Source of the DNA: Ctenosaura bakeri
Taxonomy: Eukaryota > Chordata > Lepidosauria > Squamata > Iguanidae
Direction: 5' to 3'
Assembly: GCA_948474755.1 (NCBI GenBank)
Contig: CAOLHI010001286.1
Span: 1 to 64,000 of the forward strand
DNA: 64,000 bases
Shown here in pieces: positions 33,801-44,705 of this stretch. The position numbers and the translations under genes were made by a program. Position 1 is the first letter of the stretch. The number at the start of each line of letters is the position of its first letter. The notes below the pieces were generated by a model. The model made no database searches and was not told where the DNA came from. It saw nothing but the letters and a program-made list of their open reading frames with translations.

Positions 33801-34104
33801 CATGTAATGCAATACTGTGCAATTCTTTTACTCTGCAGTATGACCCACAATGTGAGAGTTACTCCCACGTAACGGCACCTAGGACTGTAGCCATAGTTTA
33901 TGTGATACTATAGTTTATGTGACAAGAAGCTTCAGGCAGTATATCTAGTGTTTCTTTCTGGTTTCATCCCCATCAACAGCTTTGTGTGGCAAGTTAGACA
34001 GAAAGTAAGTGCTAGGCACAAAATCATCTGACTAGTTTCATGGCTGAGTAGCCTAGGATGACACTCTTTCTATTTCTACAACAGTGATTTTTGAGTGATA
34101 TAAG

Positions 34105-34192
34105 TCTGCCATCCTATACCCATGCAGCTGGCAGCAAGTCTCACTGATTTCAGTAAAACTTACCTCCGTGTGTAGGATTATTCTGTAAACAA
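34105..34192. repeat. Palindromic repeat of the GCAATCCTATGCACAC type, diverged
   Basis: CTGCCATCCTATACCCATGC at the left and GTGTGTAGGATTATTCTG at the right are rough reverse complements, around an AGTCTCACTGATTTCAGTAA core. Confidence 0.5.
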
Positions 34193-36639
34193 ACGTCTAT
34201 TAATGAACAAATGTATCTTTTGCAAAACGTATGGGCATAGAAAATAGATATTAAAAAACCAATCTAAAATCTGAAAGCTTATTTTAAGTCACTGCAAAAT
34301 AATAACCTTGTTGCAGTTACTTTGTCTTAGTGCCCCTTATCAGTCAGATTACAAACGTTAACTTTTTTTTATTTCTCTAGACAGTACATTTTCATAAGCA
34401 CTAACTAATTTTTTTTTAAAAGTCCTTCCTCTTTTCAGCAGCATCATTTCAGATGGAGAAAGTAAATTTTGAATAGCACTTGTTCAAGACTCGTTTTTCA
34501 TTGCTAAGATCTCATAACAAGCCTCAGTATTTCATCATATGTAGGATTTTTTTTAACTCCTAAACACTGTTAGGACTGTAGTAGTTGAATTGTATGCTGG
34601 GCTTTTTGTAACTCATTTAGATGCCCTTGGCCTCACTTAAAATTCTTCTATGATATGGATAAGATACAAAAAAATCTACATTGTATACAACAATAGATTG
34701 TATCCCCCCCATTCTTTTCACTGCTTACTAATTCTGTTTTCATTCGTGGTTCCTTTGGTAACTGTTAAATATAGAATTTTATAACTTTAACTAGCATTTG
34801 CTGACTTCATTCTTCAATTAGCAATTCAAAGTTCTCTCTCCGTACAATACATTTAAAGATGAAAAAATGTAGTATCAGCTATGAATGAAATAACTTTTGT
34901 CATCATGTGCACCTCCTATTGCATAAGCTTAATCTAAAATTCCAAAAGAAAGAGTGACTGTTATTTTTTAATTTATATTATATAGTTCTCTGGTGAACAA
35001 ACAACAATAAGCATTTCAGATGCACCTCCAACCTATTTGGATTCTTTACTTTCTCAGAGATCTGCCTAATATAGTCAGGAATTTAACTGAATTATACCAC
35101 CAAAGAAAGTTGGAGATTCTTGAGTTTACTGTATGTGTGTATATGTATATATATAGACAGAGAGAGAGAGAGAGAAAGAGACTCACTGTTCTGTATAGCA
35201 TTTTTGTCTGCAGTTCTATTCAGAAAAGAATGAAGTCTAATTATTTTGAAGGAATTAAGACCTTTATTAATCAAAGTAGCCAAATGGACAAGAAATACTC
35301 TTGATTGTAGATGCAAATGTATTATTTAATTAGTTTAACTTGGTTTATAATATGAAAAAGAGTGGGTTTATGTTTTGAAAGAGAAGCATGCCAAACCACT
35401 GTGTTATTGTGAGGATTTAGGAGAAAGAGTTCAGAAGAAGTTCCATACAATCGTAGGTTGTAAATATTACGGAATTGAATCTCCTCGGTTTTGACCTTTT
35501 GGCTCTTCCCAATATTTGATTCATGTGTAATTTCTGTGTCCTTTCACACAGCAAGGTCAAATCTCTGCCCCAATTCATACCCTGTAGTCTGACCTTTGAT
35601 CTAGATTGCTCACTCAGAATTCAGTTCCGAATGACTAGTGTTCTGTCAGACAAAATATACATAATCTACTGTCAAAGACTGTCAAACAAATGGTTGACTT
35701 CATACACCCCATTTCAAGAAAATGATCAAAACATCAGAAAGAAAGGAAAGGTGAGGTGGAGGGAGAGACCCACACATTTCACGTGTAAAGGAAATGTAGC
35801 ATTATGGATATGAAACACTGCTGTAGCGTAGAAGAAGGCAGGAGGTAAAAAGAAAAAGAAAATTACTTCTACAATGGGAAAAGATACAAAACTGAGGAAC
35901 TGCACAATTTGACTTTGTGAAGGCTTTTATTTTGACAAAAGTAGTACTGCTGATCTTTAGTGCCTTAGGAAAAAGAAGCAGGTTGGAAAACATCTACACA
36001 AAATGTATGCATACTGATAGAAAATAATTAAATCTAAATGCTACATGGCAAAGAAAAAAAAAACCCACTGCCTAATTTTTAATCCATCTGATTGAAAGGA
36101 TGCCAGTCATCATGAAAAGATACGTTCACATATAAATTAGATTAAAACTGCAAAGCACCCTGCACAATAAATGATTTCTATAGAAATTACAAATATGAAA
36201 TAACGGTAATAACTGTGCAGTATTTCCTGATGAGAAAAACTACATCTGATAAATATAGTCATTCATTTAAAAGTTAAAAAGAGGGGGCAATGTCTGCTAC
36301 AATTAAAATTTCCTTCTTAAGATAGCATTTTAGGACATGACTCGACTTTGACCCATTTTTTTTCTTTACTTCATTTCAAAGCTGCTTCTTTTTTGCTCAA
36401 GACATAAGTGTACAGACTGATAAAAAAAATCTTTTCACTTCAGGCCTACAAGCTGTGTGTGCGTGCGTGTGTGTGTGAAATTCATTAGTTTTTATAACGT
36501 CTTATGTTATTTTGCCACATTTATTCCCAAGGAAAGCTCATCTGTACTTTTCCCCTGACTTGCTAGAAAACCGTCACTCTTCACTCATTCTTCCCCCCTT
36601 CCTCCACCCAAGGTAGTGCTCTATTTTGCTTCATTATAA

Positions 36640-36840
36640 TAAACAGCAATGTTTTTACAACTGCAACAGTTCTCTGCCAGCATTAGCATATTTTGGCTGA
36701 AGTATTGTTTTACGGTGACCTGTATAATAAGTGTCACATTAGCAACACAACAAATCAAACGTTTGTTAATTTCCCTCGCTTTCCCACACAGCTGCTAGTG
36801 TTATCGTGTCACCAGATTTTAATTAATATGATAAGTAACA
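36640..36840. promoter_or_regulatory. Candidate conserved non-coding element
   Basis: A repeat-free stretch contains TAATAAACAGCAATG (forkhead-like), CATTAGCATATTTTGG (POU-like), CAGCTGCTAG (E-box) and TTTTAATTAATATGATAAGT (homeodomain- and GATA-like). Conservation is not testable from this sequence alone. Confidence 0.25.
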
Positions 36841-37477
36841 CTTGCAAGACAACAGCCTGAATTTTCTCCCTCTCTCTCTCTGCCTCTGTGTGTAAGTCTG
36901 TGTGTGGACACATGTGAACTGAGGGGGTGGGGCAGAAATCAAAGGAAACACCATAGGTCCTACACAACTTGCATTTTAAAACAAACAGGTATACAAGCAT
37001 GATGTCAAAAGCTTGGGGGGTGGTATATCCTTGAGAATCCAGCTGGCATTGAACCCTACAAGAAAAGGGATTTTTGTTTTAAAAAATGCATATTTCTACT
37101 CAGAGGGTGAGTGTATTTATATTTCAGTATCTAAGACATACACTGCCCACTTTAATTTCTTCTACTCCCTACACAGGAGCAATAACAAATGTATCTGATT
37201 CTACCAAAAAAATCTCACGGCCAGCCGTTCTGCAGGTATTGTGTGCTCGCATCAACAGAACTGCTCTCGTACAAGTCAAAAGTGCCATCTATTTGTAAAA
37301 GGTAGAAATGCAACAGAGGCTATGCATACAAGATATTTTTAAAAAGCAGCTGCATGCACCCTTCTAGGCCATTGCTTCATCAATGTACACTGACAGACAG
37401 ACTCCACTAGAATGTAATGGACAAAAGAAGGAAATGGCTCTCCCAATCCTACAAGCTGGAAAATGAAGGACATAATA

Positions 37478-37618
37478 AATACCTGGTGCTGTAGGCTATA
37501 TTTCAGAAGGAGGAGCTGGCAAAACTACTTCTGAGTCTTCCTTGCCTAAGAAAACCCAATGAAATTCATGGGGTTACCATAAGTCAAACTGCGACTTGAA
37601 GGCACATGCGCGTGTGTA
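37478..37618 (+). mobile_element. 5S-rRNA-headed SINE, 5'-truncated
   Basis: It starts in the 3' end of a 5S-like head (ATACCTGGTGCTGTAGGCTA, matching the 5S rRNA terminus ACCAGGTGCTGTAGGC). It continues through the SINE body (AGGAGCTGGCAAAACTACTT) to a Bov-B-type tail (GGGGTTACCATAAGTCAAAC, GCGACTTGAAGGCACATGCG). It is the same family as the 62.57 kb copy. Confidence 0.85.
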
Positions 37619-37682
37619 AGTGCCTTTGAGTCACCTGTTGACTTAGGACAACATCAGAAATTTCATCAGATTTCCTTTGTCA
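37619..37682 (-). mobile_element. SINE tail fragment, inverted next to the previous SINE
   Basis: TGCCTTTGAGTCACCTGTTG, then AAATTTCATCAGATTT, is the reverse complement of the tail and AAATTCATGGGG region of the same SINE family. With the preceding copy it forms a tail-to-tail inverted pair. Confidence 0.7.
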
Positions 37683-40415
37683 CATACACACACAATATGC
37701 TTAAAGCAACTTCAGGGAAAATGTACCAGTAGCTACACTGGGAGAATGGAAACAGATCCAGGTAGGTGGGGAAGAAGGATGTTCTTCTCCCCAAAGGTTC
37801 AATAAATTGTAACAGTCAACATTTTTGCAGCACCATAGAACATTCAAAGAACCACAGGTGCATTATTTGAGCAACCCTTACAACTAGCAAGTTAGGTCAG
37901 CATTTACATGACCAAACTGCAGAAAGAGAATGAATCACAGAGATTGTGGCATGCCATAAGCCACCTAGTGAATTTAGGGCTACATGGAATATGAACTGAA
38001 AATGCCATGGTGTTCTCAGCTCACTTTTCACAGCAAGTGCATTGCTCCAGTTCATTAATACATGCTTTGCAACCTGATCTCTCTATAAAAGCCAGATCCC
38101 AAGGCTCCATCACACTTGGCTGAACAAGAAACAGAGACCAAGATGAAACTACTTAGAAAGTAATATACCTGATTCCCAGTTTAGAGTTACTGGAGTCACC
38201 AGTGGAAGAGATGCAGCTTTAACCTCCATTATGAAGCTGATCCTACGGACAACCCACTTCTTTCTCTCTTATCTGAGAAGGGTGGGCATTTTCTCCTATG
38301 CGAAGAGTGAGCACTTGGGGGCAAAATGTTACAAAAGGGCTAAAAATATGGCATCCATCCCTGAAACTGAGTCATCTGGGTTCCACTGACAGGAATGTTG
38401 AAAGTAGCCATCATGGTGAACTTCCATCCATAAATACTCTACCTTTCAAGGTCATTTTGCTGGAAGAGCAAGAGTTCTCTATAAACCAGGAAGTGTATGG
38501 TCTACTTTTCTAGCTTTCTGTCTTCCAAAAATGTTGGACTAGAACACTCACCATGCCTTGCCTGGGGATCATGGGAGTGGTCATTCAACACATCTGGTGG
38601 ACACAAGACATAATTCACAAGGGAAACATATAGGAGTATCATCTTTTTATCCAGTTGGTCATATGGAAGATAGAGAATAAAACCATATTTGTGTGAAGGT
38701 GAGTCCTGCAGGAGACAGAGGGTACAAAATGAGCCAGTCCCAGTGGCCCTAAGGGTGCAAACTGACTTGGATGGAAACCCTTTTTTCCTAGAAAGTTGAT
38801 GATTTGGGAAAGAGCAGCTCTTGATACCACTGATGCCTGCAAGCCACACTGTACGTTACCTTTCCTGTGTAAGTCTAGAAGTTAGGCCACCTTGTAGAAG
38901 GAAAAAAAGCTTTAACTCTTTTGTCCCATCATCACTGCAGTCCTGGTGTGAACAGAGAGAGGGCACCCCTACCAGTTACATTGCCAAGAAAGGCCATCTC
39001 AAAACTAAAAAGGTACCTTTATGGCTATAGCTTTCCCCACCATGTGATAATAGCCACAACAGTACAACCTTCACTTCACTATATTTAATGAAGCTTTCCT
39101 TACCTCAGAATGACTTAGGAATACACTCTTACCCAAAATAGAAGAAAGTTATCAATGGTCATAGGACTGCATCATCCACAGAATCTGCTAGTCAAATTAT
39201 TTTATTTAAAATGTCTGTAGGCCTCCATCATGGTTTAAAACAACATCCTTCCCATGATAGCTTTGAAAATGAAATGTAAATTGCAGTAAATTTCACAATA
39301 AAGAAAAGAACTAGTGATGATAATAAAAACACAAATATCAAGTGGAGAAATTTTCAGATTCAGTAATTAATTCCTGCTAAAACCATCAGCAGCTAAACCC
39401 ATATATACAGAACCCATATAGAAAAGGTACATGTCTTTTCTGAAAGCCTGTACATGGAAAATAATATTTGACTCTGCCTTGTATATATTTAACTAACTAA
39501 GCCAGTTTTAAAGCAGCATTAAAAGCTTTCAAAAGCATCTTTCAATTTTAGTTTGATGCATTAGATAAAATAGTAAGTAATGAAGGAAGACTCTGTTCTG
39601 GTCCTACTTTTTCTTGTTAAAATTTCTGCAAAATTGTACTTGCAATGCAACCATCACTTTGTCATGAAGAGCCCTCTCTGTCATTTGTTTGCTGACCCAT
39701 CTCTGGGTTGCAAAAATCAAACAGGAATTGATTTTGATGAACTGACATGCAGCTGGGGAGAAGCTCCACCAGTAGATGAACAAAAAAGACAGTGACACCA
39801 CCAGTGGCCAGATCAATATTGTACCTATGTCAGGTATATGTGCTGATAATAAAAGAAGGCAAAAAAAAAAAAATGCACTCCTCTTGGCATTGATGGCCTA
39901 CTTTTTGTCAGATATTGAAGTGAGCTTTTTTTCATTGTTCTTTTCTTCAGATAATTTTTGAGCTTTAAAAACAAAAAGAAAGACAGACTGCTGACCTTAA
40001 ACAGCACATATCAATGTTTGTTTGTTCTTAAAGAAAATCTAAATTCTTTGGATTTCTTTCAATAAGCAGTAAAGAAGCCTTGCTGGTGTCTGAGGCAAAA
40101 CAAGACCTGAGTGCTGATATAGAAGGTGTGTTTCGTGCAGTGGGTATAGAGGAGTCAGGATTCACTGGGTCATTGTGCTGATACTCTTTTGTTAACAGGG
40201 ACCCATCATCTCTTTCCTCAGCCTTTGTTTTCCTTCAAACTTGGCTGCAATCCTCACATTAGTCAAAGAGAGAATGGATTTTCCCAGTAACAGTAGATTG
40301 TTGTGAGCTATCCCAGTTGTCATGCCACATGTTTGGGTTTGGCTTCATCTTGAACAGGCAGTGAAGACCAATGAGCTTTACAAAAATATAGACTGCCTTG
40401 TATATTGCCAGCCAT
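37683..40415. other. Single-copy sequence, no gene seen
   Basis: No recognised transposon or credible exon is visible. Frames such as 38502-38849 (minus, 115 codons) have no domain. Confidence 0.45.
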
Positions 40416-40500
40416 GACACTTAAAGTGGTATCAATGCACCACAGTTTTGTGGTGTGAAAGGGCTCCATGTTTCAGTAAGCATTCTGGCACCCTATAGGT
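40416..40500. repeat. MITE-like end with a shared downstream block
   Basis: ACTTAAAGTGGTATCAATGC and GTGGTGTGAAAGGGCTCC look like the right end of the same foldback family as at 42.06 kb. The bases that follow (CCATGTTTCAGTAAGCATTC) are also shared with that site (CCATGTTTCAGTATACATTC), so the true element extends beyond the apparent terminus. Confidence 0.5.
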
Positions 40501-40542
40501 ATCCCCTGTCTCTGCCCTTCTCCTCATGTAAAAGATGGAAAA

Positions 40543-41066
40543 TACTGTTTTCTGCTGCTCCAGAAATTAGAACAGAAACCAGTGGATTCATCCATCTAAA
40601 CATTAGGACGGCCCTCTTGGATCCTTCTAACTCTATGGTCCTTTTTGCATGATGATAGCATCCTGGCATGGGGACACGAGAGGAGTGGGACTACAACAAT
40701 GCTTCCACATGACATTATTGTGTCCTGCCCTTCTTGTTTCACCAGCCAGTGCAACCACAGGGTATATTATTGATGAAGTTTCTTCATCGGTGACCCCCAA
40801 TTGTGTGACACCACTCTCATTCCCACCCATGTGGAAGAGCAGGAAGTATGATGAAGGCACTTTTTTCCACAGAGCAACATGGGAAAGAGCCCAGCTGTGC
40901 TGCGGGAGGCAGACACATGTTGCTCATGCTCCCTTCTCCAAGGAGCTGGTCAGGTGTGAAGGGGAGCATTCCAGTTGCACTCCCTTCCTGGCAAAGACAC
41001 TGCCAGGATCACAACTGGAGGACAATGTGATCAAGTAAGGTGTGAAAATGGCCTATGAGTCTATGA
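40543..41066 (+). mobile_element. CR1 LINE 3' remnant, split by a MITE
   Basis: TACTGTTTTCTGCTGCTCCA to GGACGGCCCTCTTGGATCCT matches the end of CR1 ORF2 and its 3' UTR, with an internal deletion. The tail CTTCTAACTCTAT (to 40636) continues after the MITE as GAGTCTATGA (41057-41066). Joined, these read as the usual CR1 terminal ACTCTATGATTCTATGA, with minor changes. Confidence 0.8.
40637..41053 (+). mobile_element. Harbinger-like MITE, family C copy 1 (417 bp)
   Basis: The ends are GGTCCTTTTTGCATG and GTGTGAAAATGGCC, flanked by exact TAT duplications (40634-40636 and 41054-41056). The interior shares GTGGGACTACAACAATGCTT (compare ATGGGACAGCAATGACGCTT), ACATGACATTATTGT, CAGCTGTGCTGCGGGAGG and TCCCTTCCTGGCAAAGACAC with the element at 46.19 kb. 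The 129-codon plus-strand frame (40649-41038) nearly fills it. The second copy does not keep that frame, and I recognise no transposase or other domain. The element sits inside a CR1 tail. Confidence 0.85.
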
Positions 41067-41750
41067 CACTTTGGAAAGATCTCTTGCTGATGGAGATGAA
41101 AATTGCTGGAATTGGTGTGCTGATATGGATCAACACAGCTGCCTTTATTTTTAGACTCAGCCTACAGGCTGTCATGATAATATAGACTTCAAAATTTACT
41201 GCTATGCTGCTCTTTCTTCGTCTCATAGTCCATGAAAGTCAGGGATTAGGGCTGAAGGCTGAAAATTCTGAGACCAAGTTTGTCAGCACCACACATAAGT
41301 TATTGCTCCATTGGTGGCACAAGGACACAAAGGCCAGCTGCTCCATTATACATAGTGTACATGACCAATCCAGAAGCTTAATGCTTCTTGCCAATGGCAG
41401 AGGATTCCACATCCCTATTCTGCAAAGCAGGATGAGAATATCACATGGCCCGTGGGCCACATGCAGCCCCCAAATCTGTTTTTGTGAGCCCCAGGCTCTA
41501 TCAGCATCTATCCCCTAAAATAAATTGTTGGTTAAACAAGAAGAATCTTGTTTAGCTCCTGGAACTCTCCAAGAATAGTGAGTCTCTCCAAGATTCTCAA
41601 TCTTGTTTTAGTGCAGGATGTTTCAAAAGACTTTTTTCATAATGAGGCATGAACTTCTGATTACTTCCAGTTTAGGGGAGGACTGAAAATATCACTTTGG
41701 AGGAGGGAGGTATGCAGCTGGTGGTCTTCCTGAGCAGCAAAAAAAAATCT
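41067..41750. other. Single-copy sequence, no gene seen
   Basis: No recognised repeat is present apart from low-complexity T- and A-runs. The frame at 41204-41518 (plus) has no domain. Confidence 0.4.
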
Positions 41751-41975
41751 TATTGTGTGCCTTCAAGTCATTTCCAACTTATGGTCAGCCTAAGGTGGGG
41801 TTTTCTTGGCAAGATTTGTTCAAAGAGAGTTTGCCTTTCCATTCCTTTGAGGCTGATAGAGTGATTTGCCCAAGGTCACCCAATGGGTTTCCATGACTAG
41901 GTTGGAATTTGAATTTGAATTTGAATCCCAGTCTCCAAAGTTGTAGTCCAACAACCTAACCACTGCAGCACACTA
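41751..41975 (-). mobile_element. Sauria-type SINE, near full length
   Basis: On the plus strand the order is GTGTGCCTTCAAGTCATTTC (tail), GGGGTTTTCTTGGCAAGATT, CCCAAGGTCACCCAATGGGT, then a B-box relic (GAATCCCAGTCTCCAAAG) and a tRNA-like head (CTAACCACTGCAGCACACTA). The hexamer TTGAAT is triplicated next to the B box near 41910-41928. Confidence 0.9.
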
Positions 41976-42058
41976 GCAAAAATACCCTCCTAGATTTCCA
42001 GAGTTTGCCCATCACTGCCCTAGAGCTTTAGCACCTCAATTTTTTTTTATGTTTATCA

Positions 42059-42228
42059 GGGGCCCTTTCACACTACACAGTTACAGTGCTATGATTCCAC
42101 ATTAACTGTCACAGCTTCCAGGATTCCATAGGCAGTTAAAGTGAAATCATACCACTACAATTGTCTACTGTGACAAGGCACCATGTTTCAGTATACATTC
42201 CAGGCTATAAACACCTAAAAGAGCACAG
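42059..42228. mobile_element. Decayed foldback MITE with shared tail block
   Basis: The left part reads GGCCCTTTCACACTACACAG, then GCTATGATTCCACATTAACT. The right part mirrors it as GCAGTTAAAGTGAAATCATA and TGTCTACTGTGACAAGG. The bases after it (CCATGTTTCAGTATACATTC) are shared with 40.46 kb. Related relics are at 18.25-18.48 and 53.19-53.29 kb. I could not assign a target duplication. Confidence 0.6.
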
Positions 42229-42390
42229 TATACATGAAAAATGGCCTAGAATGTTAGCTTCTCAGTAAGCTACACCCACCAGTTAGTTACACATGAGTGA
42301 TGCAATAATTTATGAAACATTCACAGAAATCATTCTCAATTCAGATTGGTTGCTGTTCTATTACTGAAAATTCTAATAAAAAGGTTTTTA

Positions 42391-42414
42391 GGAAGGAAGG
42401 AAGGAAGGAAGGAA
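42391..42414. repeat. (GGAA)n microsatellite
   Basis: Six GGAA units are present. Confidence 0.95.
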
Positions 42415-43703
42415 ACAAACACATCTCAATGTCCATTCCCAAACAAAAAACACTGGTTTTCAAGGACATCAGATTCTTCTTCATGACTCAGGATAATAGA
42501 AGTTCCTCCTAGTATGAGAAGGGAGAAAACTGTATAGCTCTCCAGATCTTTTTGGATCACATCAGCCTCTAGTCAGAATAGTCAACAGTGAGGGATACTG
42601 GAAGTTGAAGTCCAGTAAAAGTTGGAGGGCCACATGTTCCTCATATGGGAATGTGCTGTAAGTGAATATAATAGTGAAGGCACACTTTGTAGACTTCCTT
42701 GTCCTCTTTTTATAGCTCAGCCTGAAAAGTAGGCAATGTGTTCTGGCATATGTCTACACAAATTACGCACACAAATTTGCTAAAATAAATAAATAAGCTT
42801 AAATCTTCCTGGAATCAGTTCTAGGAAAGTTGGCAAAGCATAGCCCAGAGAAAACAGTTCCTCCATGGACACCCTCACAAGACCCACGCTCTTAACAGGC
42901 ACTCTCGCATATTTTTAAACATTTCTGGGACATGTTCCCAGAAACATACAAATTACACTCTGGTGTTTTCTATAAGTAGCAGTCATTTTCCAAGTGGTTG
43001 GTAAAGGTTTTTTTTTCTTTTCTCTTTTTTTAAAGATAATTAGAGGTGCTTGAAATATTTTTTTTTTCCATTTAGCATCAGAGCATTAAGAGAACAGGCA
43101 AGAAGGCAGCCATCATGGGTAGAAGATGATTTTCTGCTCAGTTTAGGAAGGGTCCCCTCAATCAGGGTCGGAAAAGCTCTGAGGGACAAAGGGCCACTTT
43201 ACAGCTTCCTAGGTTCATCACAAGCCAAGCCAGTCTCCATCCAACAAAACTAGAGATGACCAGAAATCTACTTGGCCTTTTGTAAAACCAGAGGAGGTAA
43301 AATAAGGAATCTATGTCTTCTTTAAAAGTTTTGCTGTACCTGGAGGCCTTCTGGAATGGCAATTCTCCATCTTTCACTTTTTTTCTCCCTAGATAGTGTA
43401 TGAATAAAAATATTTTCTCACAGACCCCTTGTGCTACACAGGCCCTCAGTCTTAACGCTAAGCACACATGTCCTCCACCTCTGCTCTTCACTTTCCTCTC
43501 CCCCACCCATGAAACTGTCTCATGGTCATTAAGGTGTGTGCATCTGGTGCACCAAGGAGGGAATATTTGGAGAAGATGAGTGGGAAAAGCATTTTTTGAA
43601 AAAGGAAGCCAAGTTTTGCTATGTTTGACATTGGAGGAAAGCATAATGGGGGAAGATACTTCGCAATTGCTTCTGCAGGGAGCAGTCAGTCCCCACACAT
43701 ACA

Positions 43704-43725
43704 CAGAGAGAGAGAGAGAGAGAGG
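43704..43725. repeat. (AG)n microsatellite
   Basis: About eleven AG units are present. Confidence 0.9.
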
Positions 43726-43860
43726 GAGGTTTTCCCTTTTTCATATTTGCTGAAGTTGCAGAGTGACTTTTCTTGCACACACACCCTTGAGCAACTATCA
43801 TGCCTACCCCCACCTTTGGGTCATGCCCCACAGTCTAAAAACCACTGATGTAATGACTAA

Positions 43861-44040
43861 GGCCATTTTTGCACAAGACTGTTGTAGCGCTATGATTCTA
43901 CTTTCAACATCCAATGGAATCCTGAGGCTTGCAATTTAGGGAGGGGCCTCAAGGTTCATCCCTAAACTGCAAACCCCAGGATTCCATTGGATGTTGAAAG
44001 TGGGATCATAGAGCTATAACAGTCTCGTGCAGAAATGGCC
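43861..44040. mobile_element. Harbinger-like foldback MITE, family D copy 1 (180 bp)
   Basis: The ends are GGCCATTTTTGCAC and GTGCAGAAATGGCC, flanked by exact TAA duplications (43858-43860 and 44041-44043). The whole element is a hairpin: arms of about 80 nt match with roughly nine differences around a short centre (GGGGCCTCAAGGTTC). Internal words GTTGAAAGTGG, ATCCAATGGAATCCTG and TTTAGGGAGGGGCC recur in the other family D copies. Confidence 0.9.
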
Positions 44041-44364
44041 TAAATGTTTCCATGTATTGTCAAGCATAACTCTGAAGCATATTTTTATTTTTATTTTTTA
44101 TTCCATCCTCTGCTCAATGGCATGACTTTTCTCATTTCTCATGTTAACTGCAGAAAATAATGGAAAAGGAACAAGCAATGCAACAAGTAAATCAATGTTT
44201 TTTGCTCATCACTGGGAGTAACTAGATACTTTTTAAGCAATGTAATTAATTACTAAATGAATTGCATTTAGAAATAATTTTCAAAGCTTTGCTCTTCTAC
44301 CTATGGAGGCTCTCTATGCAGGTTCCTCCTTCTCACACACTGGGTAAACATTTAAATAACATAC

Positions 44365-44705
44365 TCTCCAACTGCTCTAGTTTGGAAGGGAAAGTCCTGA
44401 TTTATCCTCTGTCCTCCCACTTTTTAAACTGCTCTTAAAATGTCCCAATTTCTGTCTCCTCATTGCACTGCCCCCAGTTCATCCACAGCTTACTTCAACT
44501 GCACAAGATGAGTTTCCATTAATTCACCTGGGGACAGAGGAGAGCAGAGGAGAGGAGAGGTGGAATCTTGCCATTCCCAGTAGGTCAAGCAAAAGCAGAC
44601 TGCCATGGGCTCTCCTAGCTTATGTGTTCTTCCTCATTAATATCTTTGCCTCATTAATAACTCATGATCACACTCTGATGTTGCTCGGCCACACATGTCA
44701 TCTAG
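44365..44705 (+). repeat. Unclassified dispersed repeat, copy 4
   Basis: It has the same order of blocks as the copy at 3.74 kb: TCCACAGCTTACTTCAACTG, TTAATTCACCTGGGGACAGA, GGAGAGGAGAGG, CTCTCCTAGCTTATGTGTTC, TCATTAATA and CACTCTGATGTTGCTCGGCC. Confidence 0.75.

Larger units (their letters stand above)
30891..37477. other. Long single-copy AT-rich stretch, no gene seen
   Basis: This is the longest repeat-poor block, at 6.6 kb. It contains AT-rich (TTAAA/TTAAAT) runs at about 31280-31360, one palindromic repeat at 34105-34192, GA runs near 35157-35180, and a TG-rich run near 36455-36477. A plus-strand frame of 122 codons at 32933-33301 has no recognisable domain. I could not find an exon I would defend. 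Confidence 0.45.
42229..43860. other. Single-copy sequence with microsatellites, no gene seen
   Basis: It contains (GGAA)n at 42391-42414, T-rich runs near 43007-43070, and (AG)n at 43704-43725. The 180-codon minus-strand frame at 43162-43704 is the longest non-repeat frame of the region. It shows no recognisable domain, no repeat relation and no obvious coding bias, so I leave it uncalled. Confidence 0.4.

Noticed and set aside
40649..41038. A 129-codon frame inside the family C MITE
   Set aside because: The related element at 46.19 kb does not keep the frame and no transposase motif is visible. It is noted as a test under the findings rather than called as a gene.
43162..43704. A 180-codon minus-strand open frame in unique sequence
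   Set aside because: I see no domain, signal, splice context or coding-like codon use. A frame of this length can occur by chance in 64 kb.
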